Positions 8,090 through 15,925 of a DNA stretch of 64,000 nt are shown in pieces. A program made the position numbers and the translations under genes. Every line of letters starts with the position of its first letter. Position 1 is the stretch's first letter. The stretch is from Paraplanobispora siamensis (GTDB taxonomy: Bacteria; Actinomycetota; Actinomycetes; Streptosporangiales; Streptosporangiaceae). The notes beneath the pieces are model-generated. The model saw only the letters and a program-made list of their open reading frames with translations. It ran no database searches and was not told the origin of the DNA. The DNA lies in NCBI RefSeq assembly GCF_016863175.1, contig NZ_BOOJ01000002.1, forward strand, positions 124,001 through 188,000, read 5' to 3'.

Positions 8090-9250
8090 TTATTTACGGT
8101 TTCCGGACGGATGTCCGCCATTCTCCCGGCGCGGCCCGCGGACCGGCAGCCGCCCGCACCCGCCGGACCGGGACGCCGGTCCGCAGACCGGGCAGCCGGG
8201 CCGGGGCGGGTGCCGGATCCACACGTGGTGGTCCGGCGCGATGAGGTTCACGCCCACGACGGCTCCGACGGCGGGCCTCGGCACCCCGGTGACCAGCGAG
8301 ATGACGGCGTGGGCCACGAGCTGGCCGGAGATCCCGGCCGAGGCGGCCGTGGCGCCCGGACCGCCCAGCTCCACCGGGAGGCCGGGCCTGCGCCTGAGCG
8401 CCTCTCCCGCGGCGAGGCACTCGTAGCAGGCGCCCCGTCCGCGCGCGAAGGTGCCCACGGTGACCAGCGGGCCGTTGTAGCCGCCGCCCGCCCAGGGCAC
8501 GCCGGCCCGGGCGCACGCCCGGTTGGCCCAGATCCTGATGCCCTGGCCGCGGGGCTCGTCCGCGCAGAGCGCGAGCACGTCGCACCCGTCGAGCAGGGCC
8601 GACAGCTCGCCCTCGCTGCCCACCCGGCGCCGCTCGCCGGTGATCTCGATGTCGGAGTTCACCCGGCGCAGCGCGGCCACGGCGGTGGCGGCCTTCGGAC
8701 GGCCGATGTCGGCCTCGGTGTAGAGGGCCTGGCGGTTGAGGTTCGACAACTCCACGACGTCGGCGTCCACGCAGTGGAGCCGTCCCACCCCCGAGGCCGC
8801 CAGCGCCCAGGCGGCGTGGCTGCCGGTCCCGCCCAGTCCCAGGACCACGACCCGGGAGTCCTTCAGGTGGAGCTGTGCCTCCCAGCCGTGCTCGCGGGGG
8901 GTGAGGTCGACGCGGTGGAAGAAGGCCCGGCTCCTGCCGTACCGGATGCGCTCCCGCTCGCCGATCTCGGCGGGGACCCGGGCGGAGGCGTCCTCGACGT
9001 GGCCCGAGGCGATCAGCCGCGTCACGACCTTGCGCACCGCCGCCTCCGTCAGCCGCGGGAACGACGCCCGCGCCGCCGCCACGACCTCCTCCGTCGTGCG
9101 GGTGCCGTCCATCAGGGTCAGGGCGGCCCACGCGACGCCCCGCGGATCGCCGATCTCGGTGGCCAGCCCGTAGATCTCACCGCCGACGCGGACCGTGCCG
9201 TCATCGAACCTGAAGGGGTGGTGCCCGTCCTTGACCCGCGGCAGCAGCAT
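8090..9250 (-). CDS. PqqD/RRE-like domain fused to E1/ThiF-like adenylyltransferase
   Basis: A 386-residue enzyme predicted to adenylate the C-terminus of a peptide or small protein, as ThiF, MoeB and MccB do. Residues about 10-95 resemble a PqqD-type winged helix (DGTRTTEEVV...LTEAAVRKVV), the domain that binds RiPP leader peptides. Residues about 130-350 form the E1 fold: nucleotide loop GLGGTGSHA at 138-146, VDADVVELSNLNRQ with D162, D164 and R173, and paired zinc cysteines C275/C278 and C353/C356. This matches the fused, ocin-ThiF-like type known from peptide maturation clusters. No YcaO partner is in the window. A 40-codon peptide gene with a strong ribosome binding site lies directly upstream, separated by an attenuator hairpin. 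The gene itself has a GGGGAGGGG ribosome binding site. Confidence 0.82.
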   Translation of the reverse strand: MLLPRVKDGHHPFRFDDGTVRVGGEIYGLATEIGDPRGVAWAALTLMDGTRTTEEVVAAARASFPRLTEAAVRKVVTRLIASGHVEDASARVPAEIGERERIRYGRSRAFFHRVDLTPREHGWEAQLHLKDSRVVVLGLGGTGSHAAWALAASGVGRLHCVDADVVELSNLNRQALYTEADIGRPKAATAVAALRRVNSDIEITGERRRVGSEGELSALLDGCDVLALCADEPRGQGIRIWANRACARAGVPWAGGGYNGPLVTVGTFARGRGACYECLAAGEALRRRPGLPVELGGPGATAASAGISGQLVAHAVISLVTGVPRPAVGAVVGVNLIAPDHHVWIRHPPRPGCPVCGPASRSGGCGRLPVRGPRRENGGHPSGNRK

Positions 9251-9273
9251 CGGCCCGCCCCTCCCCGAAAAAG

Positions 9274-9302
9274 GGCGGGCGGGATGTGCGATCCCGCCCG
9301 CC
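9274..9302 (-). terminator. Intrinsic terminator or attenuator between peptide and E1 genes
   Basis: A perfect 12-bp stem (GGCGGGCGGGAT at 9274-9285 and its complement at 9291-9302, 5-base loop) is followed on the minus strand by C then TTTTT. This is the best rho-independent signature in the window. It lies between the peptide stop (9320) and the E1 ribosome binding site, so it should lower expression of the enzyme relative to the peptide. Confidence 0.8.
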
Positions 9303-9319
9303 GGACATCGCCTGTGCCG

Positions 9320-9442
9320 TCAGGCCTCGGACTGGTTGAGGCCCGTCGTCTCGCTTTTGTCGAGCCGTCTGATCGTGATCAGAACCTGGGCCGGCTCCCG
9401 GGGTTCGGGAGCCGGTGTCGCGTCGTTCTGGAACGGATCCAT
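9320..9442 (-). CDS. Candidate 40-residue RiPP precursor peptide
   Basis: A 41-codon frame starting with ATG at 9440-9442, preceded by GGGAGG with 6-base spacing, one of the best ribosome binding sites here. The product begins MDPFQND, has a Pro/Glu-rich stretch (TPAPEPREPA, residues 9-18), then VLITIRRLDKSETTGLNQSE at 20-39 and a final Ala. No cysteine is present, so lanthipeptide or thiazole chemistry on Cys is excluded. Ser, Thr, Asn, Gln and carboxylate residues are available in the C-terminal half. It fits a leader plus core precursor because the next gene encodes an RRE-like/E1 fusion and an attenuator separates the two. I do not recognise the peptide family. It lies 54 bp downstream of coxG on the same strand. 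Confidence 0.7.
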   Translation of the reverse strand: MDPFQNDATPAPEPREPAQVLITIRRLDKSETTGLNQSEA

Positions 9443-9496
9443 CGTGCGCCTCCCAACGTCCGGCGATGTACGACAGATCATCAGCCGGTCCGCCGA

Positions 9497-10324
9497 TCAA
9501 GACCCGCCGGTGCGGCGCAGGAGGGCGCGGCGGACCAGCCAGGCGAGCAGGGTGACGGCCGCGACCGCGGCGACCAGCGGGGCGACGCGCTTGAGCAGGG
9601 GGATGCCGGCCACCTCCAGGAGGTCGAGGGCCTCCTCCTCGGGGGTGCGGGAGGTGCGGGAGGTCCCGCCCGGATGGGGGTCCTGGTCGCGGATCTCCCC
9701 GGCGGCCTCGCCGGGGGCGGGGACCACGGTGAGGGAGACCGGGCGCGAGGGGTGCGGGAGCTCCGGGGGTTCGGCGCCCCCGGCGGAGGGTTCCTGAACG
9801 GGGTCCGCGGGCGCGACCGGGGTCAGGGGGGTGACGTTCGGGGGCGCGGGCTCCGCCGCGGGCTCGGCTCCCGGGCCCTCCCCGAGCAGGTCGGAGAGGT
9901 TGGCGGCGAATCTGTCGATCAGCTTGGCGCCGACCTCGGCCATCACGCCCCGGCCGAACTGGGCGGGGCGCCCCGTCACGTTGAAGGTCGTGTCGACGGT
10001 GACCCGGGTGGCGGAGCCCTCGGGGTACAGGCGCGCGGCGACCGTGGCGCCGGCCGTCCCCGAGCCCCGCGCCTCCTTGCCCGAGGCCTTGATGGTGAGG
10101 GAGTGGGCGTCCTTGTCCACGTCCTGGAAGGAGGCGTCGCCGCGGTAGGTGACGGTGATCGGGCCGACCTTCACCTTCATCCGCCCGGTGAAGGAGTCGC
10201 CTTCGACGGTGTCGAGCGTGGCCCCCGGCAGGCAGGGCGCGACCCGCTCGACGTCGAGCAGGACCGCCCAGGCCTGCTCGATCGAGACCGGGACCGTGAA
10301 CTCGTGCTCGAACCGCATCGCCAT
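9497..10324 (-). CDS. coxG: CoxG-like SRPBCC protein with C-terminal membrane anchor
   Basis: A 275-residue protein. Residues 1 to about 145 match the CoxG/SRPBCC fold (FEHEFTVPVSIEQAW, LPGATLD, GRMKVKVGPI, GRPAQFGRGVM), which in CO dehydrogenase clusters helps to attach the enzyme to the membrane. A Pro/Glu-rich linker of about 90 residues follows, then one transmembrane helix (about 245-265) and a basic end. This topology fits a membrane tether for the soluble Mo hydroxylase encoded upstream. The start ATG at 10324 has AAGGAGCGG six bases before it; ATG at 10318 is a second possibility. It is the last gene of the cox set, 139 bp after coxM. Confidence 0.85.
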   Translation of the reverse strand: MAMRFEHEFTVPVSIEQAWAVLLDVERVAPCLPGATLDTVEGDSFTGRMKVKVGPITVTYRGDASFQDVDKDAHSLTIKASGKEARGSGTAGATVAARLYPEGSATRVTVDTTFNVTGRPAQFGRGVMAEVGAKLIDRFAANLSDLLGEGPGAEPAAEPAPPNVTPLTPVAPADPVQEPSAGGAEPPELPHPSRPVSLTVVPAPGEAAGEIRDQDPHPGGTSRTSRTPEEEALDLLEVAGIPLLKRVAPLVAAVAAVTLLAWLVRRALLRRTGGS

Positions 10325-10463
10325 CGATCCGCTCCTTGTCGGTCGGTAGGAAGGACATTCCGCCGTTCCCGCGACACCGTGATGTCTGCGACATTACGGC
10401 GATGCAGGTGAGGTGACCAGAGCCCGCCGGCCGGTGCCGGGTACCGGCCGGCGGGCTCGCCGA

Positions 10464-11351
10464 TCAGGCGCTCGCGGCCCGGACGGCGCGGTAGGTCAGC
10501 ACCCGGGCCAGATGACGGCGGTAGTCGGAGGTGGCGTGCAGGTCGGCCGGGGGCGAGGTGTCGTCGGCCGCCTCGCCGCAGGCGTCCCTGACCGGGTCGT
10601 GGGCGCCGTTGGAGGAGCCGTTCCCGTTCGGCGCGGCGGATGGCGCCCCCCGCAGCGCCGCCTCCACGGCCGGGGCCCGCACCGGGGTGGAGCCCATGTT
10701 GGTCAGGCCGATCCGGGCCTCGGCGATGGCGCCCCCCTCGGTCCTGACGGCGGCCGCCACGCCGACCACCGCCCAGGCCTGCGCGGTCCGGTGGAACTTC
10801 TCGTAGTGGAAGCCCCACCCGGCGCCGAGCTTGGGCACCTTGACGCCGACCAGCACCTCGCCCGCCTCCAGGGCGGACTCCAGGTAGTCGACGAAGAAGT
10901 CGGCCGCCGGGATCTCCCGCTGGCCGCCGGTCATCCGGGTGACGAAGACGCAGTCCAGGGCCAGCGCGACGGCGGGCAGGTCCCCGGCCGGGTCGGCGTG
11001 GGCCAGCGAGCCGCCGAAGGTGCCGCGGTGCCGTACCGCCGGGTCGGCGACCGTGGCGGTGGCCAGCGCGACCAGCGGGACGTGCTCGCGGATCACCGGG
11101 GAGCGCATCACCTCGTCGTGCGTGGTGAGCGCGCCGATGAACACGTGGTCGCCCCGGTCCTGCACGCCGTGCAGATCCGGCAGCCGCCCGAGGTCGACGA
11201 GCACCGAGGGGTAGGCCAGCCGCAGCCGCAGCAGCGGCAGCAGGGACTGGCCCCCGGCCAGGACCTTGGCCTCCTCGCCCGAGGTGGCGAGGACGTGGCA
11301 GGCCTCCTCCAGGGACGCGGGCCTGACGTAGTCGAACGCCGCCGGGATCAT
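10464..11351 (-). CDS. coxM: FAD-binding medium subunit of a CO dehydrogenase-family Mo hydroxylase
   Basis: A 295-residue flavoprotein subunit that passes electrons from the iron-sulfur subunit to the acceptor. The FAD-binding motifs are present: AGGQSLLPLLRLRL near residue 32 and TVADPAVRHRGTFGGSLAHADPAGD near 100-125, the latter equivalent to the family TxGG loop. Length is normal for CoxM/CutM. The segment about residues 235-265 is a low-complexity insertion rich in Asn, Gly and Ser. Its ATG overlaps the coxL stop as ATGA, so the two are translationally coupled. The fold and role are clear; the physiological substrate of the complex is not. Confidence 0.9.
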   Translation of the reverse strand: MIPAAFDYVRPASLEEACHVLATSGEEAKVLAGGQSLLPLLRLRLAYPSVLVDLGRLPDLHGVQDRGDHVFIGALTTHDEVMRSPVIREHVPLVALATATVADPAVRHRGTFGGSLAHADPAGDLPAVALALDCVFVTRMTGGQREIPAADFFVDYLESALEAGEVLVGVKVPKLGAGWGFHYEKFHRTAQAWAVVGVAAAVRTEGGAIAEARIGLTNMGSTPVRAPAVEAALRGAPSAAPNGNGSSNGAHDPVRDACGEAADDTSPPADLHATSDYRRHLARVLTYRAVRAASA

Positions 11352-13798
11352 CGCTCGCCTCCTTCGGACTCGGTCGGTCCCGCCCACCCGGCGGCGGCGC
11401 CGCCGCTTTCGCCGATCGCCCGCCAGATCCGCTCGGGACTGCAGGGCATCCGCACGTCGCGCACGCCGTACGGCCGCAGCGCGTCGACGACGGCGTTGAC
11501 CACGGCGGGGGTGGCGGCGATCGTCCCCGCCTCGCCGACGCCCTTGGCGCCGAGCACGTTGCTGGTCGCGGGGGTCTCGGTCCGGTCGGTGACGAACTCG
11601 GGCAGGTCGGCCGCCGACGGGATCAGGTAGTCGGTCATCGTCGTGGTCAGCAGGTTGCCCTCGGCGTCGTGGACCGCCTCCTCGAACAGCGCCTGCCCGA
11701 TGCCCTGGGCGATGCCGCCGTGCACCTGGCCCTCGACGATCAACGGGTTCACCACGGTGCCCACGTCGTCGACCGCCACGTACGAGCGGATCTTCGTCAG
11801 GCCGGTCTCGGTGTCCACCTCGACCGCGCACAGGTGGGTGCCGTGCGGGAAGGAGAAGTTCTGCGGGTCGAAGGTTACCTCGGCGTCCAGGCGGGGTTCG
11901 AAGCCCTCCGGCAGGTCGTGCGCGGCGAAGGCGGCCAAGGCCAGCTCCTGGATCGTCTTGCCCGCCGAGGTTCCGCGCACCGTGAACGTGCCGCCGGAGA
12001 ACTCGATGTCTTCGGGGGAGGCCTCCAGCATGTGCGCGGCCAGCTTCCTGGCCTTCTCCTTCACCTTCTCGCAGGCCTGCAGTACGGCGACGCCGCCGAT
12101 CACCAGCGAGCGCGAGCCGTAGGTGTCCATGCCCCTGGGGGCGACCGTGGTGTCGCCGTGCAGCACCGAGACGTCCTCGAACGGCACGCCCATGGCGTCG
12201 GCCGCGATCTGGCTCCAGGCCGTCTCGTGGCCCTGGCCGTGCGGCGAGGTGCCGGTGACGACCTCGACCTTGCCGGTGGGCAGCAGGCGGACCGCGGCGT
12301 GCTCCCAGCCGCCCGCCCCGTAGCTGAGGCTGCCCAGGACCCGGGAGGGCGCCAGGCCGCACATCTCGGTGTAGGTCGACACGCCGATGCCGAGCTGGAC
12401 GGGGTCCCGGCGGTCGCGCCGGTCGGCCTGCTCGGCGCGGAGCTTGTCGTAGCCGAACAGGGCCAGCGCCCGGTCCGTGGCGGCCTCGTAGTTGCCGGAG
12501 TCGTAGGTCAGGCCGGCGATCGTGGTGTAGGGGAACTCCTGGTGGGTGATCCAGTTGCGCCGCCGCAGCTCGACGGGGTCCATGCCCAGCTCGTGGGCGA
12601 GCTCGTCGACGGCCCGCTCGATCGCGAACGTGGCCTCGGGGCGTCCCGCGCCGCGGTAGGCGTCGGTGGGCATCTTGGTGGTGAAGACGCCCGTGCAGGT
12701 GAAGTCGTAGGCGTCCATCTTGTAGATGCCGTTGTACATGAACGCGCCGAGGATCGGGATGCCCGGCGTGACCAGCATCAGGTAGGCGCCCATGTCGGCG
12801 AGCAGGTCCGCCCGCATGCCCCGGATCCGCCCGTCCCGCTCGGCGGCCAGGGCGATCCGCTGGAGCTGGTCGCGGCCGTGGTGCGCGGTCAGGTTGCCCT
12901 CGGAGCGGGACTCGGTCCACTTCACCGGCTTGCCGATCCTGCGGGTCAGCAGCAGGCAGAGCACCTCCTCCGCGGTGACCTGGAGCTTGGACCCGAAGCC
13001 GCCGCCCACGTCGGGGGCGACCACCCGCAGCAGGTGCTCGGGGATGCCGGTGGTCAGCGCCAGCATGACCCGCAGGACGTGCGGGATCTGCGTGGAGGAG
13101 TACAGCGTGAAGGCGGTGCCGTCGGTGGTGGCCACGACCGCGCGGGGCTCCATGGCGGTGGGGATGAGCCGCTGCTGGACGTAGGTGCGCTCGATCAGCA
13201 CGGGGGCGTCGCGGAAGGCGGCCTCGACGTCGCCGCCGGAGAACTTCCAGGTGAAGGCCCGGTTGCCGGCCTCGTGGACCTTCGGGGAGCCCTCGGCGAG
13301 CGCCTCGGTCATGTCGAGCACGGGCTCCAGCGGCTCGTAGTCGACCTCGATCGCCTCCAGGGCGTCGGCGGCCTTGTAGCGGTCGGTGGCGACCACGCAG
13401 GCCACGGCCTCGCCGACGTAGCGGACCTCCTCGACCGCCATGGGGGGGTGGTCGGGGATGACGATGTCCTCGGACACCGGCCAGGCGCACGGCAGGTTGC
13501 CCTGCTCGCCGGCGAAGTCCCGCCCGCTGTAGACGGCGACCACGCCGGGCTGGGTGCGCGCGGCGGAGGTGTCCACCCGGGCGATCCGGGCGTGCGCCAT
13601 CGGGCTGCGCAGGAAGGCGACGTACAGCATGCCGGGCAGCTGGATGTCGTCGGTCCACAGCGTCCGCCCGGTGATCAGCCGGGCGTCCTCCTTGCGCCTG
13701 CGGGCCCGGCCTATCTCGCGGCTCGGGTCGGGGGAGCCGAGCCGGTCGCTCTCGGCGATGCGCCGGGCGACCATTCCGGCGTCGATCTGCTCGGTCAT
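11348..13798 (-). CDS. coxL: Form II CoxL-type molybdenum-binding large subunit
   Basis: An 816-residue catalytic subunit carrying the molybdopterin cytosine dinucleotide cofactor. The active-site loop reads AYRGAGR at residues 380-386, the form II signature, not the AYxCSFR loop with the copper-ligating cysteine of true aerobic CO dehydrogenase (form I). It is therefore annotated as a Mo hydroxylase of the xanthine dehydrogenase family with unproven CO activity. Other family blocks include VGGGFGSK near residue 270, AMEPRAVVA and KGVGEAGTI near the C-terminus, where the Glu is the catalytic base. It is coupled by ATGA overlaps to coxS before it and coxM after it. Confidence 0.93.
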   Translation of the reverse strand: MTEQIDAGMVARRIAESDRLGSPDPSREIGRARRRKEDARLITGRTLWTDDIQLPGMLYVAFLRSPMAHARIARVDTSAARTQPGVVAVYSGRDFAGEQGNLPCAWPVSEDIVIPDHPPMAVEEVRYVGEAVACVVATDRYKAADALEAIEVDYEPLEPVLDMTEALAEGSPKVHEAGNRAFTWKFSGGDVEAAFRDAPVLIERTYVQQRLIPTAMEPRAVVATTDGTAFTLYSSTQIPHVLRVMLALTTGIPEHLLRVVAPDVGGGFGSKLQVTAEEVLCLLLTRRIGKPVKWTESRSEGNLTAHHGRDQLQRIALAAERDGRIRGMRADLLADMGAYLMLVTPGIPILGAFMYNGIYKMDAYDFTCTGVFTTKMPTDAYRGAGRPEATFAIERAVDELAHELGMDPVELRRRNWITHQEFPYTTIAGLTYDSGNYEAATDRALALFGYDKLRAEQADRRDRRDPVQLGIGVSTYTEMCGLAPSRVLGSLSYGAGGWEHAAVRLLPTGKVEVVTGTSPHGQGHETAWSQIAADAMGVPFEDVSVLHGDTTVAPRGMDTYGSRSLVIGGVAVLQACEKVKEKARKLAAHMLEASPEDIEFSGGTFTVRGTSAGKTIQELALAAFAAHDLPEGFEPRLDAEVTFDPQNFSFPHGTHLCAVEVDTETGLTKIRSYVAVDDVGTVVNPLIVEGQVHGGIAQGIGQALFEEAVHDAEGNLLTTTMTDYLIPSAADLPEFVTDRTETPATSNVLGAKGVGEAGTIAATPAVVNAVVDALRPYGVRDVRMPCSPERIWRAIGESGGAAAGWAGPTESEGGER

Positions 13799-14280
13799 GA
13801 GGTCCGCACCCCCTCACCCGACATCTCCTGCGCGGCGCGCCGTACCGCCTTGACGATGTTGCAGTAACCCGTGCATCGGCACAGGTTGCCTTCGAGCCCG
13901 TGGCGGATCGCCTCGTCGGACGGGTCGGGGTCGTCCTTGAGCAGGTCGACGGCAGCCATGATCATGCCCGGGGTGCAGTAGCCGCACTGCAGCGCGTGCT
14001 CGGCGTGGAAGGCCTCCTGCATGGGATGCAGCGTGCCGTTCTGCGCCAGGCCCTCGATGGTGACGACGTCGGATCCGTCGGCCTGCACGGCCAGGACGGA
14101 GCAGCTCTTGGCGCTCCTGCCGTCGAGCATCACGGTGCAGGCTCCGCAGTTGCCGGTGTCGCAGCCGACGGGCGTGCCTGTCTTGCCCAGACGGTCCCTC
14201 AGGAAATGGACGAGGAGGAGGCGCGGCTCGACCTCCTCCTCGTAGACGATTCCGTCGACGGTGACGGTGATTCGGGGCAT
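13795..14280 (-). CDS. coxS: [2Fe-2S] small subunit of the Mo hydroxylase
   Basis: A 161-residue iron-sulfur subunit. The plant-ferredoxin-type cluster is bound by C40, C45, C48 and C60, and the second cluster by C99, C102, C134 and C136. All eight ligands of the family are present. It carries electrons from the Mo site of CoxL to FAD of CoxM. It has a GGAGGACGT ribosome binding site and its own promoter (14337-14364), so it is probably the first gene of the S-L-M-G unit even though PPOX and VOC genes precede it on the same strand. No chaperone gene (coxD/E/F type) or MCD synthesis gene is visible in the window. Confidence 0.93.
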   Translation of the reverse strand: MPRITVTVDGIVYEEEVEPRLLLVHFLRDRLGKTGTPVGCDTGNCGACTVMLDGRSAKSCSVLAVQADGSDVVTIEGLAQNGTLHPMQEAFHAEHALQCGYCTPGMIMAAVDLLKDDPDPSDEAIRHGLEGNLCRCTGYCNIVKAVRRAAQEMSGEGVRTS

Positions 14281-14297
14281 ACGTCCTCCAAGGTGCA

Positions 14298-14375
14298 CCC
14301 GCGGGGGGATAGGAGAAGTGAGAGCCGACAAACGTGAACGTACGCCCCTGTTGTCCCCGGTCAACCCCCCGCGGG
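14298..14375 (-). promoter_or_regulatory. cox promoter flanked by an 11-bp inverted repeat
   Basis: On the minus strand TTGACC (14359-14364) and TACGTT (14337-14342) are 16 bp apart and would start transcription near 14330, about 50 bases before coxS. The -35 overlaps the stop codon of the PPOX gene. CCCGCGGGGGG at 14298-14308 and its perfect complement at 14365-14375 bracket the promoter. The repeat could be a pair of operator sites. It is not a leader hairpin, because one arm lies upstream of the transcript start. Confidence 0.5.
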
Positions 14376-15326
14376 CAGATGGGCTGCGGCCTCGATGACC
14401 GGGGGGTTGTGCCGGGAATGATCCCCGGAGGCCCAGCGGAGCGGGACCGCTCCGCGGATGTGGACGATCTCCTCCACGTCGAACCCGACCAGCCGCTCCG
14501 CCCCCGGGACGCCGCCCGGATCCCAGTCCACGCGGGCCCGGCCGGTCAGGTGCAGGGCGTCGCCGGAGTCCCATCCCAGGAAGAGCAGGCCGCAGCGCTC
14601 GTCCAGCTCCAGGTTGCCGAGCGTCATGTACATCGAGTTGCCCACGTACTCCGGCCAGACCAGCCGCCGCGCGCCGGCCGTCCGCACGAACCCGGGGTTG
14701 CCGCCCCGGTGGGACACGTCGGCGCCGAGCCCGCCGGCGCGGGTGGCGATGAAGAACGTGTCCGCGCCGTCGATCCACGCGCGCTGCTCGGCGGTCAGCT
14801 CCCCGGAGACGTGCGCGCCGCCCGGCACCGGGGCCGCGTCGGCGCCGGGCGTCCTGGACCGGATGTACTTGGGGCAGTTGGCGTAGACCTGCTCGGTGCG
14901 CACGACGAGCCGGTCTCCCTCCCTGCGCGCCCTGCCGTTGATCCGCATCCGCCGCCGGGTCGCGGGATCGATGGCGAGCATGCCGACGTCGTGCCAGTCG
15001 TGCCCGCCGTGCCAGTCATGCCCGCTGTGCCCGCCGTCCTGCGCCGCGGCGCCGAACAGGCCGGCCAGCGGGTCGTGCGGGCCGGGCAGGGCGTCGATCA
15101 CGACGGTCCGCTCGTCGAGGGGCTCGGCGAACCCCGCGGGACCGGTCAGGGAACCGGCCCAGACCCGGCCGGAGGCGTCGGCGGCCCCGGCGACGAGCAT
15201 CCGCTGCGCGCGCAGGAACTCGCCCGCCACCGGCGGGATCTCCGGCCGGGTCCGCACCGATCCCAGCTCGCCGGCCCGCGGCACCCCGGCCCGCCGCTGG
15301 ACGGCGACCTCTCCTTCGTGCCTCAT
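14361..15326 (-). CDS. PPOX-family flavin-binding split-barrel protein with His-rich insert
   Basis: A 321-residue protein of the pyridoxamine 5'-phosphate oxidase-like family, with two related barrel halves. The C-terminal half carries the typical blocks [19 protein letters not shown] and [25 protein letters not shown]. Such proteins bind FMN, F420 or heme and act on small substrates. Residues 99-115 ([17 protein letters not shown]) form an insertion with a duplicated HDWH unit that could bind metal. The gene is 27 bp downstream of the VOC gene, has a GGGAGGGA ribosome binding site, and the cox promoter overlaps its end. The specific reaction cannot be named. Confidence 0.82.
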   Translation of the reverse strand: MRHEGEVAVQRRAGVPRAGELGSVRTRPEIPPVAGEFLRAQRMLVAGAADASGRVWAGSLTGPAGFAEPLDERTVVIDALPGPHDPLAGLFGAAAQDGGHSGHDWHGGHDWHDVGMLAIDPATRRRMRINGRARREGDRLVVRTEQVYANCPKYIRSRTPGADAAPVPGGAHVSGELTAEQRAWIDGADTFFIATRAGGLGADVSHRGGNPGFVRTAGARRLVWPEYVGNSMYMTLGNLELDERCGLLFLGWDSGDALHLTGRARVDWDPGGVPGAERLVGFDVEEIVHIRGAVPLRWASGDHSRHNPPVIEAAAHLPAGG

Positions 15327-15353
15327 GGCGTGTCCCTCCCGCCCGTCGCCGGT

Positions 15354-15797
15354 CTAGAAGAAGCCGCAGGTGGGCGCGCCGGGGGTGGGAGCCGTCAGGC
15401 CCTGCGCGCCGGCGGGCGCGTAGATCTCCAGCCGGATGCCGTCCGGGTCCTCGAAGAAGACGCCGCCGGAGGAGGCGCCCTCGCCGTGCGGGACGACGCC
15501 GTCGTGGTGGAGGGCGGCCCCGAGCTCCCGGATGACGCTCTCGGCCCGCCGTACCGCCTCGATGTCCGGGACCTGGAAGGACAGATGGTGCAGGCCGGGC
15601 ACGCCGGTGGCGAAGCGGCCCTCGCTCTGCTGCCACAGGGTCAGCACGAGCGTGCCGTCCTGACCGAGGAAGGCGTAGCGGCGGCCCTGCTCGGCCGACT
15701 CCCCGATGATCTCGAAGCCGAAGACCTTCCGGTAGAAGTCCTTGGAGGTGTCGAGGTCGGAGACGTTGAGGCCCACGTGGCCGGTCTGGAAGCTCAT
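15354..15797 (-). CDS. VOC-family protein (glyoxalase/dioxygenase-like)
   Basis: A 147-residue vicinal oxygen chelate protein made of two beta-alpha-beta-beta-beta modules. H7 (GHVGLNVSDL) in module one, HHLSFQVPD in the middle, and FFEDPDGIRLEIYAP in module two supply the usual metal ligands (two His, one Glu), so metal binding is likely. Family members include glyoxalase I, extradiol dioxygenases and fosfomycin-type resistance enzymes; sequence alone does not decide. It has a GGGAG ribosome binding site. Its promoter region carries two copies of an operator also found before the CGNR regulator gene at 18239, so regulation by that protein is proposed. Confidence 0.85.
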   Translation of the reverse strand: MSFQTGHVGLNVSDLDTSKDFYRKVFGFEIIGESAEQGRRYAFLGQDGTLVLTLWQQSEGRFATGVPGLHHLSFQVPDIEAVRRAESVIRELGAALHHDGVVPHGEGASSGGVFFEDPDGIRLEIYAPAGAQGLTAPTPGAPTCGFF

Positions 15798-15819
15798 CCT
15801 GGTTCTCCCGTCGCACTTT

Positions 15820-15885
15820 CTAACGGCTGAATCCGTTAGACGTCGTGACGACAGACTAACGGATTCAGTGCGTTATGTGCGTTAG
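15820..15885. promoter_or_regulatory. Double palindromic operator upstream of the VOC gene
   Basis: CTGAATCCGTTAG (15827-15839) and its perfect complement (15856-15868) form a 13-bp inverted repeat with 16-bp spacer. The proximal half is itself an imperfect palindrome, TAACGGCTGAATCCGTTA (15821-15838). The distal part holds further GTTA/TAAC half-sites up to 15885. On the minus strand the proximal site overlaps a TAGAAA -10 element (15817-15822), a position suited to repression. An 18-base match with four differences lies before the CGNR regulator gene. Confidence 0.75.
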
Positions 15886-15925
15886 AAGATAGTGATCTGT
15901 ATCACTCCGGGCCGGGCGGCCCGCA

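Noticed and set aside
9320-9442. Lanthipeptide or thiopeptide precursor
   Set aside because: No Cys in the peptide and no LanM, LanB/C or YcaO enzymes nearby; an E1-dependent class fits better.
3938-10411. A 6.5-kb open plus-strand frame over the GT4, TagF-like, ThiF-like and coxG genes
   Set aside because: It is the antisense shadow of well-supported minus-strand genes. Its product is low-complexity, rich in Gly, Arg, Pro and His, and has no domain.
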